Shown: positions 1 through 11,787, counted from the first letter of the stretch. The stretch: DNA of 64,000 nt from Ascochyta rabiei (GCF_004011695.2 NC_082417.1:1178001-1242000), one strand, 5' to 3'. The notes: a model not told the origin generated them from the sequence alone. Numbers and translations are program-made.

Positions 1-1576
1 TGCTCATACAAGTGGGTCGCAGACTGCGACTTTGCGATCGTGTTGTCACGGATTCATCCGCGGCAGCAGGCAATTTTCGAAGCGTTCTCGGGGAGCGCAT
101 GCTCTCGAAACACTCAGTAGATGCGGAAAGTTCAGGCGATCATGTCGACAATCGTCATCCACTGGAGCGATCCCCAAACAACGTGTTTGGTGTTGATCGT
201 TGCACGGGGATTGCTCCAATAGACGCCGAGAACCAGCTGCCAACGAAGCCCCAGCGCTTCCTTAGATCTGGGGAACAGGAGGCATTTGGCCTATCTCGTT
301 GCACCTGTACCATGAGGCGACTCTAATATCATAATGTCCAGGCATCTTGAAGGGGTTTGCGTTGCACATCAAGGTCCTCGTGTTGTCGACACTGGAGCTA
401 GAGGATGAGCCAGCAAGGCGGCGCATCAGCTCATGGGCCAAGTCCTGTGTCTTGTTGAGCAGTGCGGCAGCGAAGCTCGGAGTGCTCTGCGCAGTTTATC
501 TATTCTAATATCTAGCTCGCTATTTGCCTGTCTCGCTCTATGCATTTGCGGCTTAATGCCTGGGCGCATCGGTGCCGCTCTGGGGCTCCACGCAGCGTAG
601 AGCGGCATGCGCCAACGAGGCAGCCGACATGTGTAGGGAAGTCCATATGCTACGTCCTTCTTGCTCAAGATACTACAGGTGTCTGATAAGGCCACGGCAG
701 AAGTTGGGGGCAGCGTGGCCACGATGCGCAGGGAGTTATACGAAGATGGGACGAATGCGCCGAGAGGATAGCCTCGGTATGGCAGTACATAGACCACTAG
801 AAATGATTCTCGCTTCAAAGGCGACCAGCAATATGTAGGGTTGGCAGTCCTAGGAAGGCGCATTGTTGCTGCTCTGACATTCCCAAGTCGCTGGCGTCGT
901 GGTCATGTCGCAAGGTCATTAGCGAATGACCACCCCAACGCACTCCTCTTCCTCTCCACTCTCCACACCACCTTGCAGAGCCAACACAACCACTCTCTCG
1001 TAAGTCTCCCGCCCCGTCACCCTCCCTACAGTGCGCCTGGTACCGCTATCCAGTACCCTCACGGCCCCAATCATGTTGGGCGCGCTCAACCGCTAACCCG
1101 GTGCCTCAGCCAGCGGCGGTACACATCGCAGACCTCCGGCAGGGCTTGTTTGCCTTCACATACACCACGGCCGGTATGTATGTCTCTCTGTATGTCTATG
1201 CGACCGCGTCAGCGCCTGCGGATGTTTCTGATGGCGGCCCCTTGGTCCTCCAACGCTGCCGTCACCGGCTTCCCTCAGGGCGGCCCACCCCGGCAGCGGT
1301 GACGACGTCCCACACCATCAAAGCCATCGCAGCCTTTCGAGCACACCGTGTGGAGCGCGGAGCACCATAGAGGCCATCATTGAGAGTCGTTTGCTGACAG
1401 GACATATCCCAGACTCGATATTCGATTACCCTCCCCCCTCCCTCCCCCCTCCCCCGACCGCCATTCGCTCTGAGGCCCTTGCGACACCGGCAGGATTGGT
1501 GAATTGCCCGCCCACACATACACACAGCCTTGTTTCAAAGGCCGTAGAACCAGGCTCTGGTGCCAGCAGGCGTGCT
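1..1576. other. 5' region without a confident gene
   Basis: No confident gene is visible here. Open frames occur on both strands but are short and match no family I know. One possible minus-strand exon at 262-486 is listed separately. A pyrimidine-rich stretch around 1430-1460 lies just upstream of the zinc-cluster gene and may be part of its promoter or leader; this is inference from composition only. Confidence 0.4.
262..486 (-). CDS. possible 3' exon of an unrecognised gene
   Basis: On the minus strand, 486 down to 262 reads as a 74-residue frame ending in TAA. It contains a serine run and segments such as LLNKTQDLAHELMRRL that look protein-like. A CAG acceptor sits just outside its 5' edge at 487-489. 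An upstream frame on the same strand reaches a possible GC-AG donor (AG|GCAAAT) about 42 bp away, in matching phase. No start codon or family could be identified, so this may be a gene remnant or chance. Nothing in the neighbourhood helps. Confidence 0.25.
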   Translation of the reverse strand, partial: STPSFAAALLNKTQDLAHELMRRLAGSSSSSSVDNTRTLMCNANPFKMPGHYDIRVASWYRCNEIGQMPPVPQI

Positions 1577-3660
1577 ATGCAAGTGTCCCACCTCCTTGCG
1601 CAGTCTCGGGTGTCGAGCGCAAGATCCACCACCGAGAGCATCGAAGGCCGTGCTGCGGGCCACCACCACAACTCAAGGCATTCGGTCTCAGACTACGATA
1701 TGCTTGCACATGAGCGCGATTCCGGCATGATGGATGTCTATCCAAGCACCGAGACGGCCGCAGCGCACGATCTCCTGTCGCCCTCCAAGCAGGTGCCGTC
1801 AAAGCAGGTCAGCTTCGAGCTCCTGCTGCCTCAGTCTCCTCAACACAGGGCTCGCCTGCCCATGAGAGTGAACATATTCCCGCACGATACAACTGATTCG
1901 ATCATCACAACGGTCAAGAACTTCTATGGGTTGTACGAGCGCAGGGGCGTCATCTTCGAGGACCGTCATGGGAATATACTGATTGCGAGGTACGAGAACT
2001 TCGACCATGGCATGGTCGTCTACGTACGAGTCTCGGCAGAAGACCCTGACGCAGACGACTACTCGCCTGCCCCTCGCCAGTTGACGACCTCCCCACGCCG
2101 GTCTCGTCACCTCATGGAGGACGGCTTCCAGATGCTCCCACCATTGCACAACCAACAGCTGGGCTCCAGGTCGGGCTCGCGCTCTGGACGCCAAAGCCAG
2201 TCGCCCCATCCAGGTCGTGATAGAAGGAGTGCTTCAGCTGCAGCTCACTCCAGGCGTAACCGCCCTTCCGTCAAGAGCCGCGGGAACAGCTCCCACGGCA
2301 GCTTCGCGGAACAGCATGGAGACTACAGTGACAGTGATGGCGAAGGCTCTGTCACCAGCTCACGTCGCTCTCGTAAAGAGCCTTTGGCAAGTGCCGACAT
2401 CAGTGTTGACAACATCGTCGAGGGTGGTCGTCGCAAGCGAGCGAAGTTTGACAGCTCCGTAAGTGCTATCCAACTAGCTGTCCTGCACAAGTTTTCTGAC
2501 ACAACCCTTCCTCTCAGGAGTTGCCTCTGTTCGTGCCTCCTCAGGTGCCGATGACAAACTCCATATCGTCCGTCTCTCCTCAGCGCCGTATCAGCGGCAA
2601 CATGGCTGGTTCACCATACTCGATGAGCAACCAACAGACGTTCTCCTACTCGCACCCACTTCCATCCCCGCAGAGTTATGGGCCGGGTGACAGTTCATAC
2701 ATGTCCAACGGGCTCGTGACGCCATACTCGATGTCCAGTGGCACAGCCAGCTACAAGCCGCGCCAGTACACGCACCGCTACTCTGGCAGTGGCGGGATCC
2801 TGCCAACCCCTGAGCACACGTTGAGCGTCATCTCTGACGAGGACGTTGCGCGCCAGTTGATGCGCCTAGGAGATGCCTCCAATTTCTCCACGCACGGCCG
2901 GACCTCTACCTCTACTCTCGATGACACCTTCAGTGGTAAGGCTGATGCTGCTTCCTCGAGCGATGAAAGCGACGATTGCAGTCACAATGGCAGCGAACTT
3001 CCTCCTCTGCCCTACACAATGGAGCGAGCGAACAACCCTGTGCGTGCTTACGACCACGCTCTGAGCAGTGGAGATGAGTACGACGACAACAACGATTCGT
3101 TCAAAGGCGAGAGCGACGAGGCTGTGGCTGATGCGCACAACGATGTTCGCGTCCAATTTGGCGCACCCAAGGCCCGCTCTTCGGTTTCCACCAAATCCGG
3201 CAAGCCGTCCAAGCCACGCTCGCTCTCGACAAAGTCCAAGAGCAAGACCAACGGGGCCAGCAAGCCGCCCATGTCTCCTACCTCGCTGCCTTCGCAATCG
3301 CGCAAGGCTTCGACGGCGTCGATCAACTTCCAGCACCAGTTCGGTGCCGAGGACGAGGACCTTTCGTCCAAACCACGCTGCCAACGCTGCCGTAAGAGTA
3401 AGAAGGGTTGCGATCGTCAGAGACCTTGCCAGCGTTGCAAGGACGCGGGGATTGGTGCCGAAGGGTGCGTCAGTGAGGACGAAGGCAACGGTCGCAAGGG
3501 ACGTTACGGACGCCACATGGGAGTGTCTGTCAAGACAGCTCCAGCGCCGACATCCATGGGCCCTCCGCCCGTGCACGAGCAGCACAACATGGCGATGGAG
3601 ACTTCACAGTTTGCGCTCGCAGCCAGTGCTCTGGAGAAGAGCAAGAAGCGCAAGAGATGA
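1577..3660 (+). CDS. Zn2Cys6 transcription factor with C-terminal zinc cluster
   Basis: Two exons, 1577-2458 and 2518-3660, joined across a 59-bp intron (GTAAGT...CTCAG, phase 0), give about 674 residues. The likely start is the ATG at 1577; the open frame before it has no ATG. Residues about 90-170 hold a compact block with PMRVNIFPHDTT and GVIFEDRHGN, perhaps a ubiquitin-like or PB1-like fold (inference). The middle is low-complexity and rich in Ser, Pro and Lys. Near the C-terminus lies a zinc cluster, CQRCRKSKKGC then CQRCKDAG, with cysteines at about 582, 585, 592, 598, 601 and 611. In GAL4-type factors this cluster binds DNA and is usually N-terminal. No fungal_trans domain is visible. 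It should be a nuclear DNA-binding regulator with unknown targets. Confidence 0.85.
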
Positions 3661-4638
3661 CGTGGCTGCTGAAACGCCAACACTCGCACCGGACGTGGTC
3701 ACGGTGGCATATCGCCCTTGCATCATTCTTTTACCTGCTACCTGCTACCTGCTGCTACCTGCAAGCGCCGTCGGGCTCAACGTTGTTCAAAGGCATGCCT
3801 CTTTGGCTGTCCACAGCCGATGCTTGTTCTGCAGCGTTGCGCTTGTTGTTACCTAAGTGGACAGACCGACGTGTGCAAAGCTTTGTTTTGTTCTTCCAGC
3901 CTCGCGAAAAAGCATCATTACACCAGCTAGTTTCCCTATTTCTCAGGTTGGAGGGTTTCTTTTTGCTTTTTTTTCTCTTTGCTTTTTTTTTTTTTGCCAG
4001 GCGTGCGTGGGTTTGTATTGGCGCTTTGGAGAGGGAGAAGTTGAGGGAGGCATAGATGGTGGGTTGGAATAGGGCGGGAAGAAGAGTGAGTGTCTGGGCT
4101 GACGAAAGTAGTCTGGTGGCCCATATTTCATTTGTCTGTCGCGTACGGATATGGAGTTTGCGCCGTTGCGATATTTAGTCTGAGATAGATAGGGTATCGA
4201 ATGACTCCTTCAGCTTGAATGACGTCTGGAGTAAGGTGGCGCACGAGCTACCGGTGAGCGGTTAGGGACCAGTAACCGAGGGTCGAATGGTCGAATGGGG
4301 CCTAGGCGGGTGCCACAGGGGAAACGCCCCGTCTTGAAGGTGCACCGGGTGGTTTCTGGACGGTAGACACAGCATCCGCGAGATGAGCATTGCAGTGGCC
4401 ATGAGCAGACGTGCACAAGGCGGGCGCGTACCTGGCTGGGAGGGCCATGGTGGGCAGCAGAAGGTGTCTATTTTGGGCTCGGCTCGGCCGTGGAGGTGCG
4501 GCAGGAACGGGTTGGGGCAGGGTGGAGCACGCGCAGCCACACGGACGGAGGCGTGGACGATTCATGGTTGGCGGGTCAGGCGTGGGCTGCCTAAAGCGGT
4601 GAATCGCAATTGTACACCATGGCACAGGCTGCCCTGCC

Positions 4639-4761
4639 AGCCCTGCCTGCCCTGCCTGCCCTGCCTGCCCTGCCTGCCCTGCCTGCCCTGCCTGCCCTGC
4701 CTGCCCTGCCTGCCCTGCCTGCCCTGCCTGCCCTGCCTGCCCTGCCTGCCCTGCCTGCCCG
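4639..4761 (+). repeat. 9-bp minisatellite (CCCTGCCTG)n
   Basis: About 13-14 near-perfect head-to-tail copies of a 9-bp unit. Because the unit is a multiple of three, the plus frame would read as repeated Pro-Ala-Leu and the minus frame as Gln-Ala-Gly. Neither frame belongs to a supported gene, so the long open frames here are artefacts of the repeat. Confidence 0.95.
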
Positions 4762-4913
4762 CTCGGCCTGCTACCGCCGTGTACCATCATGGTTGATTAA
4801 GGGCTGCCACGCTCGCTGTTCCTGTGCGTTTGCGGCGCTCGCTGTCTCTCTTGCCCACCCGCAGCCACACCTGCCCACGCGTTTCCCAGCGCAGATCACC
4901 CCACACTTGTCCC

Positions 4914-4997
4914 AGCCCCAGCCCCAGCCCCAGCCTCAGCCCCAGCCTCAGCCCCAGCCCCAACGCCCACGCCCACGCCCACGCCCACGCCCACGCC
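4914..4997 (+). repeat. CAGCCC / CGCCCA hexamer tract before start codon
   Basis: Runs of CAGCCC with CCTCAG variants, followed by five CGCCCA-type units, end exactly at the ATG of the transglutaminase-like gene. The tract probably lies in its 5' leader. It is in frame with an upstream open frame, so an N-terminal extension cannot be excluded from sequence alone. Confidence 0.85.
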
Positions 4998-7128
4998 ATG
5001 GCTGAGGTCGAACCACAGAGCATCAAGTCGCGCATTGCGGCCCTCAACCTGGAAAAGGTCCACGCACCTGCCCCTGGCGCCCGCCCGTCCTACAACTACG
5101 ATGCCGTCGCGTCTGCCAAGAAGAAGCAGCCGCCGCCGCCGCCCCCTCCCCCGGCGCAACGGCCCCCTCCGTACCGCACGCAGACGGTGAACAACCCTCC
5201 ACTGCTCGACCACGCGCCCGCCTCCACGCGCCGCATAGGCAATCAGCCCCAGGGGGAAGAGCCCGCGCCCCGAGTCTCGCCCGCGCTCCCACCGCGCCCG
5301 CCGCCCAGGCCCGCCACCGCCAGCCAGCAGTCGCCCGCCCTGCCCCCGCGCAAGTCGTCGGACCGCAGCGTGACACGGCGCGAGTCGTCCGAGTCCCTAT
5401 CCACCATCGCCTCGGGCGTCTCGACGCTGTCCCTGGGCTCGGTCAAGACCAACGCCAGCAATGGCAGCACGCCGTACCAGGTTCGCGCGCCCGCGTACGA
5501 CGCTGCGAACCTGCCGCCCCTGCCGCCCAAGAAACAGGACGCGCAGAAGAGTGCCACGCGCGCGGCGATGACGTCGACGCGAAGCGTTGTGCCCAGCCAG
5601 ACACTGCCGCCTCAGATGAAGCCATCGGCGCCAGGTGCGTCGACCCACGCCGCGGTGCTCCCACCCGCCCATGCACGCACAGTCTTGCCAACACCCCACC
5701 TAGCCCTGCCCTCCCGACCATCACTGCCACCCAGGCAACCCACTACCCGTGCCTCGGAGCGGCCGCGTGAAAGGCCAGTGCTGCCCGGCCGGCCTACATC
5801 GACTGCGCAAGCAAAACGGGCCATCGTGCCACCACCCCAACGATCCGCTCTCTCGCTCGGCTTCAACAACACATGCACTGTCGAGCCGCCTCCCGTGCCC
5901 CAGACGCGGCCCTCGCCAGCCCCAGGTGCGGGCGCGCCTCCCCCCATCCCGACATCTTCACGGCCCAACCTGGATGCGATCATGGCATCGAAGCCAAAGC
6001 CTGGCGCCGCTGCTCCATGTCTCGTCTGTCGCGACTTCTCAGGCCCGGATCATCACGCGGCCAGGTTCCCTCGACAGCAGCTCCCTTCCTCGGATGTGGG
6101 CTGGCTTGCGCACCAGCTTTGCGCTCCCTTCCCGTCGGCCACTGACAAGGCGAGAGCCATCTTCAGCTGGCTGCACCACAACGTCGACTACGATGTGAAG
6201 AACTTCTTCGCTGCCACCGTCCAGCCATCGACACCGGAGAAGACCATCACGAGTGGCATGGTACGTTTTTGGATGGTGGCGATGTTTGACGTCCTGTAGC
6301 TGACGGAGAGTCCAGGCTGTATGTGAAGGGTACGCTGGTCTCTTTGCGGCTCTCGCACTCAAAGCAGGCCTCGAAGCCATTGTGTGCTCGGGCGCAAGCA
6401 AAGGCTTCGGGCACAGCCCAATGGGCCCCAACGATCCGGTGCCCCCCTTCAAGTCGACACACGCGTGGAATGCTTGTCGAATGGACAAGGGCGAGTGGAA
6501 ACTCATCGACCCCTGTTGGGGAGCGGGCCACATCGGTTGCCAGCTCAAGAAGGAAGGCTACAAGCGATCCTTCAGTCCTCAAGAATTCACATCGTCCAAC
6601 ATGGACTTTGGCATGAGACACTTCCCTGGGAACAGCTCGCACCAGTTCCGCGAAGACGGGCGCGTGCTCTCGTACGAGGATTTCATGCGAGACGACGCGG
6701 GCGGCAGAGTGACGGTCTACGGAGACGCTGAAAACGAACACGGTCTGGGTGGGCGAACCTTCCAGCCTGCTCAACTCAACATCAGGGTGCACGAGCCGCA
6801 GAGTCCCGTGGTCCGCTTCCAGTTCGCCTCGGTCTGTCAACACTGGGACAACGCGCGACACGGCAAGGGCAAACCGTACGTCATGCTCCTCTCCATCGGC
6901 GGCGTCCATGGTCGCAAGTCGGAGCACCGGCCTTTCCACACCAACGGCCAGGTCTGGTGGCTCCACGTCAATCGCTCTGAACTGGGCTGTGCGGGTCAGA
7001 AGGTCGGCGTGTACGCGGTGACGGAATTCTGCAACAAGAACGCCCGCGGCTTGACGTATGAGGAGTGGAACAACAAGACGGCCTTTAGCTGCCAGTTTGC
7101 CGGCATTGCCATGTGGCAGCTGGTTTGA
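4998..7128 (+). CDS. proline-rich transglutaminase-like (kyphoscoliosis peptidase-type) protein
   Basis: Two exons, 4998-6260 and 6316-7128, are separated by a 55-bp intron (GTACGT...CCAG, phase 0) and give about 691 residues. The N-terminal half is disordered, with proline runs and PALPPRP / LPPLPPKK motifs that could bind SH3 domains. The C-terminal half is a transglutaminase-like fold. The likely triad is Cys in AVCEGYAGLF (about 424), His in THAWNACR (about 470) and Asp in KLIDPCWG (about 486). The intron lies directly before the catalytic-Cys block. The fungal relative Cyk3 acts in cytokinesis and carries an N-terminal SH3 domain; none is visible here. In Cyk3-like proteins the fold may be non-catalytic, but all three residues are present in this one. 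Cytokinetic or cytoskeletal adaptor is inference. Confidence 0.88.
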
Positions 7129-7828
7129 CGGAGATGCGATGCGCTGGATACCCTGGGCTTGTTTTGATCGTGTAGATGATTGTAATGAACGTGTGGCCGT
7201 ACTTGTCTCTATGGTGTGGTGTAGGTGTATGGTGTAGGTGTATGGTGTATGGTGTAGGTGTAGGTGTATGATGGATGGTGTATGGTGCATGATATATGGT
7301 GTATGGTCTGTGATTCAAGGTATATGGTGTATGTTTGTGATTCAAGGTATATGGTGTATGTTTGTGATTCAAGGTATATGGTGCATGTTTGTGATTCAAG
7401 CAGCAGTTGGTGAGCATTCCACGCGTATCGGTGTTTCGCGCAGCGTGTTGTGGTTTTTCCACCTGCTGCGTTCTGGACAGTCTTTGTTGAAATCATCTCT
7501 CAAACGACTCACTCCCCCCCAAGGAGCTCTCCACCTCAAGCCCCCTCACAAACGACCTACTCCAACCGTCTACCGCTGATCTGCTCAAGTCTCACAAGCC
7601 AGCGCCATTCGAGCGTTGGAGCACGAAGCGGCGTTCCATCGAGGCCGTTGGGTGGCGTCGGCGCTAGTAAAGCTTGGCGACGGTCGATCCCTGCAGGTGC
7701 TGCGCGAGAAAGTGCAGGTTCGCGTGCCTCTCGACGTCTCGGTCTCGACGCACCGCTCACGCCGCCAGTCTCGGGGCCGTCGCACACACGCAACTCCCAA
7801 GCTCCCCGTCCGGAATCGCGCAGCAAGC
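7129..7828. other. intergenic with simple repeats
   Basis: No gene is supported. The stretch 7209-7300 is a degenerate GGTGTA/TGGTGT repeat, followed by a 27-bp tandem repeat. From about 7500 to 7828 the sequence is C-rich and is probably the EDC3 promoter and 5' leader. Confidence 0.6.
7310..7400 (+). repeat. 27-bp tandem repeat, 3.4 copies
   Basis: Units start at 7310, 7337, 7364 and 7391 (last one partial). Each begins GTGATTCAAGGTATATGG. Copies are nearly identical; the third has GTGCATG where the others have GTGTATG. It lies between the transglutaminase-like gene and EDC3. Confidence 0.95.
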
Positions 7829-10295
7829 ATGGCGTCGGGCTTCATTGGCATCTCGGTCGTCGTGACGCTGCAGAACCCGCCAAACACGCTCGTCCACGGC
7901 GTGGTCGCGGCTGTCAACCCGCAGAATGCCACCTTGACCCTGCAGGAGGGTGCGTCGTCGTCGTGCTGTCGTGCCGCCGTGCCGTCACGCGCCTTTGTGC
8001 TGACTGTCTCGCCTAGTCTTGTTCCCGGCAACGGGCCACCGCCTCAACTCGTACAATGTCGAGGGCCACGCCATCGCCGACATCAAAGTCAACGTGCCCG
8101 CGCCCGCGCCCGCGCCTGCCGCTCAGCAGCCCCCTCCGCCCCCTCCGCCCCCTCCGCCCCGCTCGAGCGCTCCCCCGTACGCCCCGTTTCCGTCCAAGCA
8201 CGCGCCGCAGCCTCTGCGACAGCCCACGCAAATCCATGGCAGCCAGCCTGCTGCCCAGCACCACGCCAGCCAGGCCGTTCGTCAGCCTCGGCCCGCGCCT
8301 CCGCCTGCACCCCGTGCGCAGCCCGCCTCCTTCGTCGATCCCGCCATCCTCAGCATGGGCAGACGTCCCCATCCCGCCCCAGCCTCCAGTCTACCCGTGA
8401 CTGCGCTGCCTCAGGAAGCCCCAGCGACCCCCATCAAGCCCCCCCACGCCACGGCCGCTGCACACGTCCCCAAGGCCACGTCCCCCTTCATCGCGCAGGC
8501 GAAGCGTGGCAGTGCCAGGAAGCAGAGTGCTGCAACCCTGGCCGGCCCATTCTCGTCGCTCGATATCGCGGATGCCGACGAGGCCGACAGCGAGACCAAG
8601 GCAGCTGCGCCCTCGGCCCGGCGAGCGAGCATCAACAGGACACGAAACGGCAAGCCCATGGAGGATGCGAGCCCACAGAAGAACGACGATGGTGGCAAGA
8701 GGACCAGGCGGGGCGGCAAGTCTCGTAAGAAGGAGCTTGCTGCACAAGAACGGCGGAACGGCGGCGACAACCCGACCAAGGGCAACGGCTGGAGGAGCAC
8801 GCCGATGCTCCAGACTGTCGAGGAGCCTCAGACACGCACCCCAGGTGTCATTGCAGGCAGGGTCGGGCTCGAGGCTGCCAATGCCTCGCTGCGCAAGTCA
8901 CGGCGACAGAAAGCGCTCGACGCCACAAACGGCTGGGCCACTGAAGATGCCACCGACGTTCAGGACATGCCCGACTTTGATTTTCAAGCTAACCTCTCCA
9001 AGTTCGACAAGCGCACCGTCTTCGACCAGATCAGGAACGAGGACACGACTGCAGACGAGGACCGCCTGGTCAGCTTCAATCGTCTTGCACGACCAGGCAC
9101 ACATGGCGGCAAGAACCTGCACCCCACGGAGAACGTGCTAGATACGGCGAAGCTGAAAAGCTCTTCGAGCACCAGTTCCGAGCAAGATTCAGATCTTGGA
9201 AGCCGCAACTCCAGGCGCGCCATGTCACGAGCTTCCGTCTCTGTGAAGAGGGCGCCGACGAGACAAGGTAGCGGAATCCAAGCCGGCCATTTGGAGATGC
9301 TAGGTTCTGGGCTGCTGCCACGCACGAATCGCTCTCTGATCGGTACCCAATATGCTTCGTCGCATGGCGCTACTGGAAGCCCGAAAATGGGAAAGATGGC
9401 CACACCACCAGATTCGCCGCTCGACTCGAGCTCAAAGGGATGTTTGCGTCTCGTCACAAACAACCGCAAGTGCCACACGATTACGCCTGGGGGTATGCTC
9501 GCGGTGGAGGAGATGGCCGAAGTCGAGTTTGGCCTTACCGAGGAGCTCATCGCGGAGAGCGCTGGACGCGGCATTGCAGAAGTCACCCTGAAGACCATCA
9601 ACCCCGGCGGCCAACGCCTCTCACGCGAAAACCCCAACGCGCGTCCCGTCATCGTCGTTCTCGCGGGCAACCACCGCGGCGGCGCGCGAGCCATTGCAGC
9701 AGCGCGGCATCTCCTCGCCCGTGGACCAAAAGTCATGGTCGCGCTGCTCGGCTTCGAGCGCAACGCGGACTGGGACCGAGACGTGAGACGGCAAGTCGAT
9801 CTGTTCAAGAAGCTCGGCGGCTCGGTGCGCACCTGGGCTGACACGGAGAATGGGCTCAAGCGTCTGCAAGCGCCGCCCGAGCTCATCATCGACGCGCTTC
9901 TCGGACGCCACAAGGAGTTCGACGCCCTTGGCGAATCGGACAGGTCAATGGTCCTCAGCATCGTGGGCTGGGCGAACAAATCCCGCGCTGCTGTGCTCGC
10001 CGTCGAAACCCCGTCCGGCGTCGCTGGGTCGACTGGCGAAGTCGCTATCCTCGAAGGCGAACCGCTCGAGGTCCGGGCCAAGTACATTGTCTGTCTCGGT
10101 GCACCGCGGAGCGGGCTCGTCAGGGCGCTTCAGAACGGCGCGGGACAGGATCCCGCGTGGTCAGTCTGGCTGGTCGACATCGGCGTCAACAAGCCCTGGC
10201 GGAACGCTGGAATCAGCGGAGGCAAAGGGATCAAGTTCGACGAGCATTGGGTTGTGCAGGCAACATTCGTCGTTGAGAATGATGGGCGGGCGTAG
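7829..10295 (+). CDS. EDC3: enhancer of mRNA-decapping protein 3 (EDC3)
   Basis: Exons 7829-7949 and 8017-10295 with a 67-bp intron (GTGCGT...CCTAG, phase 1) give about 799 residues. The N-terminus is an LSm-like domain: FIGISVVVTLQNPP, then after the intron VLFPATGHRLNSYNVEG. A long Pro/Ala- and Lys-rich linker follows. The FDF motif PDFDFQANLSKFDK lies near residue 358, with the FDK motif in the same block. The C-terminal third is a YjeF_N-type Rossmann domain with VIVVLAGNHRGGARA, ELIIDALLG and ETPSGV. In the family the LSm domain binds the decapping complex, FDF binds the Dhh1 helicase and YjeF_N dimerises, promoting P-body assembly and decapping in the cytoplasm. The linker is longer than in yeast. 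The domain order makes the identification secure. Confidence 0.96.
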
Positions 10296-10342
10296 ACGCC
10301 CGATGTGCTGGTTGGATGATTTGTGTATAGCATTGCGAAGGC

Positions 10343-10374
<32 letters not shown>

Positions 10375-10545
10375 TTCATTCTGGATCGAGGGTTTGGAAA
10401 GCGTTGGATCACGCTGCGAGCAAAAAGAGAGCGAAATATAGATACCAGAAAGAAGAGGAAGCCCAACGAAGAAGGCACCACTTATCAAAACAACACAACA
10501 CAACACAAACACACATGATCAAAACTTCCTGCACTCCCTGTCACG

Positions 10546-11600
10546 ATATCGCATTCCATCTCTCACCAAAGAAAGTATCTTTAAACTACCACTGACTCAC
10601 CACTCCGTATCCGTACCTCTTCGCCGTAAAACAGCCTCCACGCCATCCCACATCTCCTCTCTCTTCTCTTCAAGCATATTATATCAAGCATATTATATCT
10701 ACCTAGACACTATTCACTAATAAAAAAAGCCAAAGCCAGCTAAAGCTAGCTAAAGCTAAGTAAGCTAAAGCTAAGCAAACGCAGCCACGCAGCCAGACAC
10801 AATCTCTTAGCTGTCCTTCCTCCTATCTGTTCTTCCTTGCAATAAGCGTCTGGTTTTTTCTTATACGCGGGGGTTTAAGGGTTATTTGTTTTATTGCGTC
10901 TTATTGCATTATTCTATCTCTTACTAAAGAAAGTATCTTTAAACTACTACTGACTTACCACTCTGTATCTGTACCTCTTTGCCATAAAACAGCCTTCACG
11001 CCATCCCACATCTCCTCTCTCTTCTCTTCAAGCATATCATATCAAGCATATTATATCTACCTAGACACTATTTACTAATAAAAAAAGCCAAAGCCAGCTA
11101 AAGCTAGCTAAAGCTAAGTAAGCTAAAGCTAAGCAAACGCAGCCACGCAGCCAGACACAATCTCTTAGCTGTCCTTCCTCCTATCTGTTCTTCCTTGCAA
11201 TAAGCGTCTGGTTTTTTCTCATACGCGGGGGTTTAAGGGTTATTTGTTTTATTGCGTCTTATTGCATTATTCTATCTCTTACTAAAGAAAGTATCTTTAA
11301 ACTACTACTGACTTACCACTCTGTATCTGTACCTCTTTGCCATAAAACAGCCTTCACGCTATCCCACATCTCCTCTCTCTTCTCTTTAAGCATGTCATAT
11401 TAAGCATATTACATCTACCTAGACACTATTTACTAATAAAAAAAGCTAAAGCTAAGCAAGCTAAAGCTAAGAAAACGCAGCCACGCAGCCAGACACAATC
11501 TCTCAGCTGTCCTTCCTTGCAACGAGCGTCTGTCTTTTCTCGTACGCGGGGGTTTGAGGGTCGTTTGTTTTATTGCGTCTCATCGCGTCTCATTGCGTCG
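10546..11600 (+). repeat. ~358-bp tandem array, three copies with RIP-like transitions
   Basis: The anchor AAAGAAAGTATCTTTAAACT occurs at 10568, 10926 and 11284, so the period is 358 bp. Copy 3 is internally shortened in its AGCTAAAGCTA section. Differences between copies are nearly all C-to-T on this strand, often at CpA or CpG: ACCACTGACTCACC in copy 1 becomes ACTACTGACTTACC in copy 2, and CCGTATCCGTACC becomes CTGTATCTGTACC. The left end of copy 1 and right end of copy 3 are least altered. No open frame spans the unit. Confidence 0.93.
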
Positions 11601-11644
11601 TGTCGTGTCGTCTCTTGTTGTTGTCTCTTGTCTGAGTTGAATCT

Positions 11645-11756
11645 ATCTGGTTCTTTCTGGTTCTTTCTGGTTCTTTCTGGTTCTTTCTGGTTCTTCTGGT
11701 TCTTTCTGGTTCTATCTGGTTCCTTCTGGTTCCTTCTGGTTCTTTCTGGTTCGACT
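11645..11756 (+). repeat. 10-bp minisatellite TTCTTTCTGG
   Basis: About eleven imperfect copies of a 10-bp pyrimidine/GG unit, some one base short or with a T-to-C or T-to-A change. It lies upstream of the esterase gene. Confidence 0.9.
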
Positions 11757-11787
11757 CGATACTGACGCAGCGGGTTTGTTCTTGTGG

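Larger units (their letters stand above)
3661..4997. other. intergenic, 3' UTR and repeat-rich leader
   Basis: Between the zinc-cluster gene and the transglutaminase-like gene I see no supported gene. T-rich runs at about 3958-4000 may belong to the upstream 3' UTR. From about 4640 onward the sequence becomes a pyrimidine-rich minisatellite, followed by CAGCCC and CGCCCA hexamers that run right up to the ATG at 4998. Confidence 0.6.

Noticed and set aside
4302..5005. Long open frames on both strands through the minisatellite upstream of the transglutaminase-like gene
   Set aside because: They arise because the repeat unit is a multiple of three without stops. Outside the repeat they have no domain or natural composition.
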